The notes beneath the pieces are model-generated. The model was not told where the DNA came from, did no database searches, and saw only the letters and a program-made list of their open reading frames with translations. Shown here piece by piece: positions 35,363 to 44,592 of a stretch of 64,000 bases of DNA; position 1 is the stretch's first letter; each line of letters begins with the position of its first letter. The stretch covers positions 1,116,001 through 1,180,000 of the forward strand of contig CAWCIY010000003.1 in assembly GCA_963795715.1 (NCBI GenBank), in the 5' to 3' direction. Source of the stretch: JAFEDN01 sp963795715. GTDB lineage: Bacteria; Pseudomonadota; Gammaproteobacteria; Coxiellales; Coxiellaceae. The position numbers were made by a program, and so were the translations under genes.

Positions 35363-37826
35363 AGTAGTGGATGATAACGTTCTTGAAAAAGAGCAAGCAT
35401 TATTTCAGCAACAGCCAGCGAGAAAAAATATTTTTCAGCAAGCACAGCAATTGCTAGAACAGCAACAACCGGATGCTGCTATTGAATTATTGCGCACGCT
35501 ACCTGAACCTGCGCAAAATCCCGAGTGTTGCGCTTTACTAGCACGCTGTTATTTTCAACGCGGCGATGTGCGCGGTGACGTGCATGCCAGCACTTATTTT
35601 GCCAAGCAAGCAATGGATTTAAATCACGTTAACTCTGAAATGATTGCTATTTTAGCGATAGGCCAGTTTCGTAAACAGAATTATGCCGAGGCCGCTGAAA
35701 GCTTTGCACGCTACGTCACTGCAGATTTTCCATGCGAAACTCACTATTTATACGGGCTGGCGTTGCATTATAGTGGCGATCTTACCGCAGCAAAAAAATG
35801 GTTAACGCTGGCGGCAGCAGCCAAGCCGGATCATCCTGATTATCAAACTGCTTTATCCGCTCTTGAACAGCAGCAGCAACAACCTCTTGCAACAATTAAT
35901 TTTAAAAAACCCGGATTGGGAGGTATGCAAGATGTGCGGCCACGTGGTGAACCGACACCTTATCGCTCTAATGCACTGTCGCGTTTAGCTGGTTTCGGTA
36001 CGGCGGCGAAAGATTTAGTGTGGCTGGATAAAAATATTCCCTGCCAAAAAAAATGTCCGGCGGGTACGGATATCCCGGCTTATTTAAGTGAGATTTTAAA
36101 AGGAAATTTTGGCGCCGCTTATGAAATTAATCTACGCGATAATGTTTTTCCAGGCGTTTTAGGCCGTGTGTGTTCGCGTCCGTGTGAATCCGATTGTCGG
36201 CATGGTTGGGATAAACTTGGTGAATCTGTCGCTATTTGTTTTTCAAAACGTGCTGCTGCCGATAACCGGGTGAATGATCAGCCAGTGGTGTTGACCCCGT
36301 TATTTCCGCCAACGGGAAAGCGTATTGCCATTATCGGCACGGGACCTGCCGGATTAGCAGCAGCGCGTAATCTGGCGTTATTCGGCCACAAAGTCACAGT
36401 ATTTGAAAAGCAGGCTGAGCCGGGTGGAATGATGATTCAGGGCATTCCTGAATTTCGTTTACCGCGGGAGGTCATTGCCCAGGAAATCCGCCAGATTGAA
36501 CTGCTGGGTGTTACTATCCGCTGCGGCATGGATATCGGCAAAGACATTCCTTTAGGGGATTTATTGAAATCGAACGATGCAGTCATTTTAGCTGCCGGCA
36601 CCTTGCGCCCTAATTGGATTGATATTCCCGGTCAGCAGCTTGCTGGCATCGTGCACGGTTTGGATTTTCTGCTGGAAGCCAATCAAGGTCATCCGACGCA
36701 GATCGGTGAAAAAGTCGTGATTATTGGCGGCGGTTTTACGGCAATGGATTGTGCGCGCACTGCCAAACGTCTGGGAGCGCATTTAATTCAGATGGTAGAA
36801 CCGCAGCTTGCACGTTCCTGGGAAGATATTCCATTAACGGAGTCCAAAGCGGATGTGCAAGTGTTATACCGACGTTCTCCCGATGAAATGTTGATTACTC
36901 CAGGAGAATTGGAAGAATTGGGGCATGAAAATATCCCCATGAAATTTCTGGCAAGCCCCATTGAATATATCGGCCATCATGGCAAAGTAACGGCAGTACG
37001 TTTTATTCAAAATCAACTGAGTGATCCTGATGCGAGCGGACGTCGGCGTCCGGTTGCAATTGCCGGCAGTGAATTTACAGTACCAGCAGATTTGGTTTTA
37101 TTAGCGACTGGGCAATTTCCTGACGTTCATTGGTTGGAACCTGAATTAAAACAAGCATTGGTACAAGAAAATCAATGGTTCAAAGCCAGCCCGGGCTATG
37201 AAACTGAGATAAAATCGTTATTTCTAGCTGGAGATTTTTCCACGGGCGCCACCACGCTAATTGAAGCCATTGCTCATGCCAAAGAGTGCGCGTTACGCGT
37301 CGATCATTTTCTGATGGGAGTCGCAAGAACTCAGGAAGTCGCGATTATTGAAGACGCGCCGCGCGGTTCACAACGCATTCGCGAAATGGATGCCGTGCCA
37401 TTGCAACCGATGCCTACTATTTCTTTAGCAGGAAGATCATTTCGCGTGGAGGTGGAAACGGGGTATCCACCGGATGCCGGGGTAGATGAAGCGCAACGCT
37501 GTTATCAATGTCATTATAAATTTGAGATTGACCCTGATAAATGCATTTTCTGTAACTGGTGTTTAAAAGCGAAACCGCAGAAAGATTGTATTGTCGAAAT
37601 CAGTGCGTTGAATTACGGCGAAAATAACGAAATTATCGGTTTTGAGCGGGCCGCAAACAGTGAAGCCGTCACTCAGGTGTATATTAATCAGGAAGAATGC
37701 ATCCGTTGTAATGCCTGTGTCGATGCCTGTCCTGTCGATTGCATTAGTGTGCAAAAAGTCAGTAAAGCCCGGGTGCGTTGTTCCGACTTGGATCATAATA
37801 CAATTGAAAGGGCGCCAAGAATTTAA
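35355..37826 (+). CDS. TPR / GltD-like NAD(P)H oxidoreductase / ferredoxin fusion
   Basis: 823 residues with an unusual layout. Residues about 20-170 are TPR-like helices (DAAIELLRTLPEPAQNPECCAL, NYAEAAESFARYV, AAKKWLTLAAAAKPDHP). About 220-310 is the Fe-S domain of glutamate synthase small-subunit/dihydropyrimidine dehydrogenase type (CQKKCPAGTDIPAYL, CSRPCESDCRHG). About 318-650 is FAD binding (IAIIGTGPAGLAAARNLA) and NAD(P) binding (VVIIGGGFTAMDCARTAKRL). About 710-823 is a ferredoxin (CIFCNWCLKAKPQKDC; CIRCNACVDACPVDC). It overlaps the sulfite reductase by 8 bp. Inference: it passes NAD(P)H electrons to the reductase in place of CysJ. Confidence 0.85.
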   Translation: MSKVVDDNVLEKEQALFQQQPARKNIFQQAQQLLEQQQPDAAIELLRTLPEPAQNPECCALLARCYFQRGDVRGDVHASTYFAKQAMDLNHVNSEMIAILAIGQFRKQNYAEAAESFARYVTADFPCETHYLYGLALHYSGDLTAAKKWLTLAAAAKPDHPDYQTALSALEQQQQQPLATINFKKPGLGGMQDVRPRGEPTPYRSNALSRLAGFGTAAKDLVWLDKNIPCQKKCPAGTDIPAYLSEILKGNFGAAYEINLRDNVFPGVLGRVCSRPCESDCRHGWDKLGESVAICFSKRAAADNRVNDQPVVLTPLFPPTGKRIAIIGTGPAGLAAARNLALFGHKVTVFEKQAEPGGMMIQGIPEFRLPREVIAQEIRQIELLGVTIRCGMDIGKDIPLGDLLKSNDAVILAAGTLRPNWIDIPGQQLAGIVHGLDFLLEANQGHPTQIGEKVVIIGGGFTAMDCARTAKRLGAHLIQMVEPQLARSWEDIPLTESKADVQVLYRRSPDEMLITPGELEELGHENIPMKFLASPIEYIGHHGKVTAVRFIQNQLSDPDASGRRRPVAIAGSEFTVPADLVLLATGQFPDVHWLEPELKQALVQENQWFKASPGYETEIKSLFLAGDFSTGATTLIEAIAHAKECALRVDHFLMGVARTQEVAIIEDAPRGSQRIREMDAVPLQPMPTISLAGRSFRVEVETGYPPDAGVDEAQRCYQCHYKFEIDPDKCIFCNWCLKAKPQKDCIVEISALNYGENNEIIGFERAANSEAVTQVYINQEECIRCNACVDACPVDCISVQKVSKARVRCSDLDHNTIERAPRI

Positions 37827-37840
37827 TAATATGCTTAAAT

Positions 37841-38160
37841 CCCGCTGCCATGAATAAAATCATTGACTTTGGTCAGTATTGCAATAGGCGTAGCTTCATG
37901 CTCTTCAACGGTAACACCCTGGATAATTTTGCTTTCCAAGGTATTGAGTTTCGATTCTAACTGATAAATGCGTTGCGACATGGCCTTAATAGCGGCAGCT
38001 TCTACCCCAGAGGCTGACCCTCTTTAAATACCACACGGCCAGGAACACCGATCACGGTGGCATAGGCCGGAACATCACGTAGCACCACTGCATAGCGCCA
38101 ATACGGCTGTGTTCACCGAGAGTAATATTTCCTAAAATTTTAGCGCCGGCATTTAGTTAG
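37841..38160 (-). pseudogene. cysE: Decayed serine O-acetyltransferase (cysE) remnant
   Basis: Read on the minus strand in shifting frames, this gives NAGAKILGNITLGEHSRIGA, then (after a shift) AVVLRDVPAYATVIGVPGRV plus VFKEGQPLG, and (after another) EAAAIKAMSQRIYQLESKLN and a tail. This is the left-handed-helix C-terminal half of a CysE-type acetyltransferase with its coiled tail. The N-terminal half is not recognisable in 38160-38390, where only fragments resembling short hydrophobic helices remain. It lies tail to tail with the sulfate operon, so the enzyme making O-acetylserine for sulfide fixation appears lost at this site. Confidence 0.75.
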
Positions 38161-38397
38161 TATTTGTCCATCAGGGCTGTTTCGTAAGCGATCCAGGAAG
38201 TGAGCCATAACAATGCCGATTCTGGGCAAAGATGAGTCCAGGATGGGATGCTAGTTGCCGGAGTTATTCCGTGCGCGTTCCTATGTAAGGCTAAAATTTT
38301 TGCATTTACAACGAATTTAGTAAGTGTTTTATTTGCATTGATTAAGGTATTAGCTAAAATCACTATAGGACTTGATTGTTTTTAAAGGAGTTTATTT

Positions 38398-38895
38398 ATG
38401 AAGTTAAAGGGATTTATTTGTGGATTTTTAGCCTTGGGTTTATGTATGCCGCTGCAGGGTTTTGCACAGGCCGGCGCGATGGATAAAACTGAGCAATCGG
38501 CTGCTACTCAAGAAAAATCCAATTTAACTGTTCATATTGTAGGCATTCGCAACAATAGTGGTGTAATCCGAATTGCAATGTATAACAGCCGTCAAGCTTA
38601 TGAAGACAACGACCCCACCGGAACAGCCGCTTTTAAACGCCATATTCTGCCTATTCAAAATGGTGCTGCGGTTTGGCGCCTCGATGGGATTCCTTATGGA
38701 GTTTATGGGATCAAATTATTCCATGATGAAAATAACAGCGGAAAATTGAAAAGAACCTTTATTGGCCGTCCAGCGGAAGGTGTGGCTTTTTCAAGCAATC
38801 CTAAATTAGGAAACCATGCCCCGAGATTTGATGAAGTAAAATTTGTAGTTAATAAACCTGAAAGCAGCATTACAATTAGAATGATTAATCCATAA
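38398..38895 (+). CDS. Secreted DUF2141 family protein
   Basis: 165 residues with a signal peptide (MKLKGFICGFLALGLCMPLQ, cleavage after about GFAQA). The mature part is the DUF2141 beta-sandwich: LTVHIVGIRNNSGVIRIAMYNSRQAYEDN, DGIPYGVYGIKLFHDENNSGKLKRTFIGRPAEGVAFSSNP. Periplasmic or exported; biochemical role unknown. It has a good ribosome site (aaaggag, 38384-38390) and stands alone. Confidence 0.88.
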   Translation: MKLKGFICGFLALGLCMPLQGFAQAGAMDKTEQSAATQEKSNLTVHIVGIRNNSGVIRIAMYNSRQAYEDNDPTGTAAFKRHILPIQNGAAVWRLDGIPYGVYGIKLFHDENNSGKLKRTFIGRPAEGVAFSSNPKLGNHAPRFDEVKFVVNKPESSITIRMINP

Positions 38896-39037
38896 GGAAT
38901 TGATGCAATCCAGTGCAATGTTTGTACTGGATTGTTCCCTACCGCGCTTTTCTCAAAACAATTCGCTGTCAATCTTGTGATATCTTCGATTTTAGGTTAA
39001 TTTAACCGTTTCGAGGCTGTGTCTGTGAGGAAAAAAT

Positions 39038-39334
39038 ATGAGTCTAACTGCCGATGAGATTAAAAAAATAGCCCATTTGGCGCGCTTGTCTATCAATGAA
39101 GAGGAAATTCAACCACTGAGCAAAAACTTGGACAACATTTTAGCTTTAGTGGGTAAAATGAATGAAATTCCCATTGAAGAAGTAGATCCTATGGCGCATC
39201 CTTTAAACACTACTCAACCATTGCGTCCCGATGTGGCGACGGAAAAAAACCAAAGAGATTTATTTTTGAAACTCGCACCTCAAACCATGATGGGATTATA
39301 TATCGTCCCCCAAGTTTTAGATACCGAAGAATAG
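39038..39334 (+). CDS. gatC: Asp-tRNA(Asn)/Glu-tRNA(Gln) amidotransferase subunit C
   Basis: 98 residues, the small subunit that stabilises the GatA-GatB complex. Typical sequence: MSLTADEIKKIAHLARLSIN at the start, LDNILALVGKMNEIPIEEVDPMAHPL in the middle, and LRPDVATEKNQRD near the end. It is 7 bp upstream of gatA in the same operon. Confidence 0.93.
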   Translation: MSLTADEIKKIAHLARLSINEEEIQPLSKNLDNILALVGKMNEIPIEEVDPMAHPLNTTQPLRPDVATEKNQRDLFLKLAPQTMMGLYIVPQVLDTEE

Positions 39335-39341
39335 GGAGTTT

Positions 39342-40796
39342 ATGCATAACCAAACCTTGATTGAACTGAGCAATGCCCTAAAAGCCAAAAAAATTTCCAG
39401 TGTAGAATTGACTCAGCAATATTTAAAGAGAATTAAACAATTTAATTCGCAATTAAATACTTTTATTACCGTGACCGAAGAAGTCGCTTTGGAACAAGCC
39501 AAAGCTGCCGATGCTCAGATTGCTGCTGGAAAGGCCGGGGTTTTGACCGGCATTCCTATCGCTCAAAAAGACATCTTTTGCACCCAGGGAATCAAAACCA
39601 GTTGCGGCTCCAAAATGCTGGATAATTTTATATCACCCTATAACGCCACCAGCGTAGAGCAATTAAACGCTGCCGGTATGGTCTTGCTGGGAAAAACCAA
39701 TATGGATGAGTTCGCCATGGGCTCATCCAATGAAACCAGTTACTACGGGCCAGTTAAAAATCCCTGGGATGTTACCAAAATTCCAGGCGGATCTTCAGGC
39801 GGGTCTGCAGCCGCTGTGGCGGCTCGAATTACGCCTTGTGCAACAGGTACTGACACCGGGGGCTCTATCCGTCAACCTGCAGCATTGTGCGGGATCACGG
39901 GATTGAAACCTACTTATGGCCGGGTATCTCGATATGGCATGATTGCTTTCGCCTCAAGTTTAGATCAGGCTGGCCCAATGGCGCAGTCCGCTGAAGACGC
40001 CGCCTTACTCTTAGGCGCCATGGCAGGCTATGATCCCAAAGATTCTACCAGTATAAATGTGCCTGTGCCGGATTATACCAAGACCCTCAACGAAGATTTA
40101 ACTGGCTTAAAAATCGGTTTACCCTATGAATATTTTGGAGCAGGATTAAATCCCCAGGTAGCAGCCGCAATAGAAGATTTGATTAGAGCTTTGGAAAAAC
40201 TAGGCGCCAGAATTTTAAAAATCAGTTTGCCTCACACTGACTTAGCGGCTTCGGTTTATTATGTTCTAGCGCCGGCAGAATGTTCTTCTAATCTGGCCCG
40301 TTATGACGGCGTCCGCTATGGCTATCGCTGTCAAAATCCGGTCGATATTGAGGATCTTTATAAGCGCACGCGCAGTGAGGGTTTTGGCAAAGAAGTCAAA
40401 AGACGGATTTTAATAGGGACTTATGTGTTATCTTCGGGATATTACGACGCTTACTACCGAAGGGCGCAGAAGGTTCGCCGTTTGATTCGTGATGATTTCT
40501 TAAATGCGTTTCAAAGTGTAGATGTCATTTTGACACCCTCCACGCCCACGCCTGCTTTTGCTATTGGAGAAAAAATGACGGACCCTGTGGCTATGTATTT
40601 ATCAGATGTGTATACCATCGCAGTCAATCTGGCAGGTGTACCAGGGTTGTCGTTTCCGATTGGTTTTTCCTCAGCCGGACTGCCGATAGGTGGACAATTG
40701 ATCGGGGGATATTTTTCTGAACCGAAATTATTAAACATCGCCCACCGCTATCAGCAGGTGACCGATTGGCATCGTCAGACACCACCTTATTTTTGA
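39342..40796 (+). CDS. gatA: Asp-tRNA(Asn)/Glu-tRNA(Gln) amidotransferase subunit A
   Basis: 484 residues, the glutaminase of the complex and member of the amidase-signature family. The catalytic Lys is in GIPIAQKDIFCTQG and the Ser-cisSer region in GSSGGSAAAVAARITPCATGTDTGGSIRQPAALCGI. Complete. The last 10 bp overlap the convergent gene at 40787. Presence of GatCAB implies that Gln- and/or Asn-tRNA is made by transamidation. Confidence 0.95.
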   Translation: MHNQTLIELSNALKAKKISSVELTQQYLKRIKQFNSQLNTFITVTEEVALEQAKAADAQIAAGKAGVLTGIPIAQKDIFCTQGIKTSCGSKMLDNFISPYNATSVEQLNAAGMVLLGKTNMDEFAMGSSNETSYYGPVKNPWDVTKIPGGSSGGSAAAVAARITPCATGTDTGGSIRQPAALCGITGLKPTYGRVSRYGMIAFASSLDQAGPMAQSAEDAALLLGAMAGYDPKDSTSINVPVPDYTKTLNEDLTGLKIGLPYEYFGAGLNPQVAAAIEDLIRALEKLGARILKISLPHTDLAASVYYVLAPAECSSNLARYDGVRYGYRCQNPVDIEDLYKRTRSEGFGKEVKRRILIGTYVLSSGYYDAYYRRAQKVRRLIRDDFLNAFQSVDVILTPSTPTPAFAIGEKMTDPVAMYLSDVYTIAVNLAGVPGLSFPIGFSSAGLPIGGQLIGGYFSEPKLLNIAHRYQQVTDWHRQTPPYF

Positions 40797-41506
40797 TGGG
40801 GGTGGCGAGGTACTAATTGGGGTATTAAGTGTGTCGACTTACGTTGCTCTTCCAATTTTTCGGCTAAACTTTTTTGGGCGGCAAGTCGCAACACTGGATA
40901 GGTTGAAACCTGTAAGCCATGGGTAAGGCTTAATTTTCTAATTTCAGCCTCAGTTTCAGGTTTTAAGTTATTGGGAATTTTAAATCCGATTCCACCCAAA
41001 GCTTTGGTCAGCATGATAGCAGCCAGTATGTTTCTGGGATTGGTAAAATCAATAAATAAGGAAGGGTATTTACGCATGAGGTTTAGTTTCACCCAACCTA
41101 AGTTGTGGTTTTGTCTATCCAGTACAAATTCGTAAACTCCTCGTTTTAATGTCAGAGTGGGCAGTTTAATTAAGATTCTGGAAGAAGCCACCAAACGGGG
41201 CAGAGTCCAAACGGGACGTTGTTCCGGGGATGCCACCAGAGCGCAGTTAGGGGCATTGATTCTTAAGACTGTCAATAACGCTGGTAAATCGGTCTCTTTG
41301 GGCTGAACTAATCCTTTTGCCCGGTATTCCGTTTGTTTTGCGGGCGTGTTTATCGATTCGTAAGCTTCTTGTACCGCTTCTAATTCTATGATGTCCTCAA
41401 TGTCATCGCTTTGCTCCAATTGAGCGGCCCGTTCTCTAAAAGCTTTATAAATTTCTTCAGATGTTGCTTCCGGGGTCAGACCCAGGACTTCAAACGCATT
41501 TCGCAT
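40787..41506 (-). CDS. Protein with a degenerate J-domain
   Basis: About 239 residues from ATG 41506 (MRNAFEVLGLTPEATSEEIY). The first 65 residues follow the DnaJ J-domain pattern: helix I FEVLGLTPEATSEEIYKAFRERA, helix III EAVQEAYESINTPAKQTEYR. The HPD motif that stimulates DnaK is replaced by an acidic loop (QSDDIEDIIEL), so it is probably not a DnaK co-chaperone. The remainder (LTLKRGVYEFVLDRQNHNLG, FTNPRNILAAIMLTKALGG) matches nothing I know. It is convergent with gatA. Confidence 0.65.
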   Translation of the reverse strand: MRNAFEVLGLTPEATSEEIYKAFRERAAQLEQSDDIEDIIELEAVQEAYESINTPAKQTEYRAKGLVQPKETDLPALLTVLRINAPNCALVASPEQRPVWTLPRLVASSRILIKLPTLTLKRGVYEFVLDRQNHNLGWVKLNLMRKYPSLFIDFTNPRNILAAIMLTKALGGIGFKIPNNLKPETEAEIRKLSLTHGLQVSTYPVLRLAAQKSLAEKLEEQRKSTHLIPQLVPRHPHQK

Positions 41507-41596
41507 ACTTGCTCCCAACCAATAATAAGAAATATCTTTATTCTAACCTCCAATCCTTAAGCAAATATTAAAAAATCCACTCAATCCCTGATGGGG

Positions 41597-41645
41597 GATC
41601 CAAACTAGGAAGCAATTTCCGCAAAGCGGGAATTGCTGTAGAATT
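41597..41645. repeat. Dispersed repeat copy with hairpin
   Basis: ggatccaaactaggaagcaa resembles 24069-24088. It is followed by gcaatttccgc-aaa-gcgggaattgc (about 41612-41636), a stem of 11 bp with one non-Watson-Crick pair. It lies in the 180-bp gap upstream of nuoJ, where TATAAT (about 41662-41667) is the only promoter-like hexamer I see. Confidence 0.5.
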
Positions 41646-41700
41646 GTGAGGGTGATTCGTTATAATGGCCAGCAATTGTCCTTTGGGTTATGGAGTATAG

Positions 41701-42308
41701 ATGGCAGAGGCCGTATATCAAATAGTTTTTTATTTATTTACTATCGCCTTATTGGGTTCAGCGGCGATGGTGGTATTTATGCGTAACCCAGTGCGTTGTG
41801 ATATTATTTTTAGTGCTGGCGTTTTTCTGCAGCGCCGTACTGTGGATGTTGCTGCAGGCAGAATTTTTATCCTTGGTATTAATTTTTGTCTATGTCGGCG
41901 CGGTCATGACCTTATTTTTGTTTGTGGTCATGATGCTGAATATCGATTTAGCTCCCTTCAAAGAAGGTTTTGTCCGTTATTTACCTTTGGGTTTGTTGGT
42001 TTTGGCTGGTTATGGTGGGCGTTATGTTGTTTGTATTGAATGGCAAACAATTTAGTTCGGCGACCATGGTTTACCCTCATGGCCCCAATTACAATAACAC
42101 TGCGGCCATTGGCAACGAATTATTTACTCATTATCTTTATGAATTTGAAATCGCCGGATTGATTTTATTAGTGGCGATGGTGGCGGCAATCAGCCTGGCT
42201 TTTTATGGCCGCAAACCCGGCACCAAAGCACAAATAGTATCCAAACAGCTGGAAGCGCGGATAAAGCCACCGGCTTGCGTGTCGATTAAAATGAAATCGG
42301 AGCCATGA
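41701..42308 (+). pseudogene. nuoJ: NADH-quinone oxidoreductase subunit J, frameshifted
   Basis: Membrane subunit of complex I. Starts MAEAVYQIVFYLFTIALLGSAAMVVFMRNPV; breaks near 41790 and 42005 split it in three frames. The joined product continues with FFCSAVLWMLLQAEFLSLVLIFVYVGAVMTLFLFVVMMLNID (the NuoJ signature) and ends FYGRKPGTKAQIVSKQLEAR. There are no nuoA-I genes upstream: the previous gene is unrelated, only 180 bp away. Confidence 0.85.
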
Positions 42309-42614
42309 TGATACCACTGAATTTTTATTTGATAATCGGCGCTATTTTATTCGGATTGAGTTTTGCCGGAATTATTATCAATCGCAAAAATATCATTATC
42401 CTTATTAATGTGTTTGGAATTAATGTTATTGGCGGTCAATACCAATTTTGTGGCGTTTGCGCATTACTTAAATTTAGTCGCTGGAGAAATTTTTGTATTT
42501 TTTATTCTGACCGTTGCCGCAGCGGAAGCCGCGATCGGTTTGGCGATTTTAGTTTTACTGTATAGGCAACGCGGCACAATCAACGTGCAAGCGATGGATT
42601 TATTAAAGGGGTAA
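42305..42614 (+). pseudogene. nuoK: NADH-quinone oxidoreductase subunit K, frameshifted
   Basis: Small membrane subunit of complex I with three helices. The start, MMIPLNFYLIIGAILFGLSFAGIIINRKNIII, overlaps nuoJ (ATGATG). One break near 42400 changes the frame to LLMCLELMLLAVNTNFVAFAHYL, where the conserved membrane Glu lies, and then ILTVAAAEAAIGLAILVLLYRQRGTINVQ. It would be about 102 residues if joined, the usual length. Confidence 0.85.
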
Positions 42615-42616
42615 TT

Positions 42617-44584
42617 GTGATTCATCCACTCATATTAGTTGTTGTTTTTGCGCCGTTACTGGGCGCGCTCATCGCCGGCTTTTTTGGCAAAGTCGATTGG
42701 CCGTAATGGCTACTCATCGAGCTGCGATTGGCTTAATGATCTGTTCTTTTGTTGCCGCGCTGGTTGTTGCTAAGCAAGTGCTGATCGATGGCCAGACTTA
42801 TAATGGCGTTTTATATCACTGGGTTTTAGATGGAAATTATGCCTTCAATGTCGGTTTTTTAATTGATCAGACTTTCCGCAGTGATGATGGTCATTGTCAC
42901 TTTTGTGTCGCTTTGTCGTGCATATTTATACCATTGGCTATATGCATGATGATCCCGGTTACCAACGGTTTTTCAGCTATGTTTCGCTATTTACATTTGT
43001 GATGTTGATGTTGGTGACCGCCAATAATTTCGTGCAATTATTTTTTGGCTGGGAAGGCGTCGGTTTAGTTTCCTATTTACTCATCGGTTTTTGGTTTAAA
43101 ACCGAAGCCGGCCGCTAACGGCAGTTTTAAAGCTTTTTTAGTGAACCGCATAGGGGATATGGGTTTTATTATCGGCATCGCCGCCATGTTGACTTATTTT
43201 GGCACTTTGGATTATCAAACCGTGTTTGCCCAAGCTGCTCACAGTCGCTCATCTTAAAAATCAATGTGTTCGCCCACACACCTTGGTCGGTGATGTCACT
43301 TAATTTGCATCGCTTTATTTGTCGGCGCGATGGGTAAATCCGCGCAAGTGCCATTACATATTTGGCTGCCGGAATCTATGGCCGGTCCTACGCCCATTTC
43401 GGCATTAATCCATGCCGCCACCATGGTGACGGCAGGTATTTTTATGGTGGCGCGCATGTCGCCGTTATTTGAGCTTTCGCCGGTTGCGCTGAGTCTTAGT
43501 TTTAGTTATTGGCGCAACCGGCGCTTTATTCTTGGCTTACTGGCGTTTGTCGAAAATGATATTAAACGAGTGATTGCTTATTCGACCATGTCGCAATTAG
43601 GTTATATGATGGCGGCTAATGGCGCCTCGGCTTTTTCAGCCGGTATTTTTCATTTGGCCACTCATGCTTGTTTTAAAGCCTTATTATTCTTGGCGGCAGG
43701 TTCGGTCATTATCGCCATGCATCATGAACAGGATATCCGCAAGATGGGTAATTTACGCAAATATATGCCGATTACTTATATTACTTTTTTGATTGGCGCC
43801 TTGGCGTTAGCGGCAATTCCGCCTTTTTCCGGTTTTTATTCCAAAGACGCGATTATTGAAGCAGTGCATCTGGCCACTATTCCGGGCGCCCATTATGCTT
43901 ATATTTGTTTATTATTCGGTAGTTTTGCCACGGCTTATTATATTTTCCGGGTATTTTTCTTAGCTTTTCACACCCACGAGCGAATGGATAAACATACTCG
44001 CGAACATCTGCATGAAACCAGTTGGACGATGACATTGCCTTTAATATTACTGGCGATTCCTTCGGTATTTTTAGGCGGTATTGTTTGCCCAGAAAATGTT
44101 ATATAGTCAGATCCCCTTTATTGGGCAATAGTATTTATGTTGCTCCGCAATATGATGTACTAAGCAGTTTAGCCGAAGAATTTCCCGGGGTTTGGCGAGC
44201 GATTGTCGAATCTTTTTACATCTGCCGTTTTGGTTTGCACTTGCGGGTATTGTTTATGGCTTGGTTGACTTGCGTCCAAGCGCCGGTGATTCAGAACTGG
44301 TTTGTCGAAACATTTACCGACCGTACAACGGATTTTAATCGCTAAATATGGATTTGATACATTTAATAAAAAGTGATTGTGCCGGTTGTGCGAGGGTTGA
44401 GCGAATTTTTTTATCGCTGGACTGATCGAAAAATAATAGATGCTTGGACGGTAGATGGTTCAGGCCAAAACAGTATCGCGAATATCGCAACAGATTACGT
44501 CGTTTGCAAACGGGATATTTATACCATTATGCATTTGTCATGATGATGGGTTTACTTGGCTTATTGTGCTGGTTTTTATTTTAG
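42617..44584 (+). pseudogene. nuoL: NADH-quinone oxidoreductase subunit L, many frameshifts
   Basis: Proton-pumping, antiporter-like subunit. GTG 42617 starts IHPLILVVVFAPLLGALIAGFFG, which breaks near 42700. Further breaks lie near 42870, 43110, 43250, 43300, 43510, 44100 and around 44370-44510. Recognisable pieces are NNFVQLFFGWEGVGLVSYLLIGFW, NRIGDMGFIIGIAAMLTYFG, GKSAQVPLHIWLPESMAGPTPISALIHAATMVTAG (with the conserved Lys/His), THACFKALLFLAAGSVI and a C-terminal amphipathic/TM helix ending LLGLLCWFLF at 44584. Confidence 0.88.
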
Positions 44585-44592
44585 AGGAGACT

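Noticed and set aside
38157..38363. 68-residue minus-strand frame upstream of the cysE remnant as an independent gene
   Set aside because: No ribosome site or family; it lies where the front half of the decayed cysE would be, and other frames there also show scraps of helix-like sequence.
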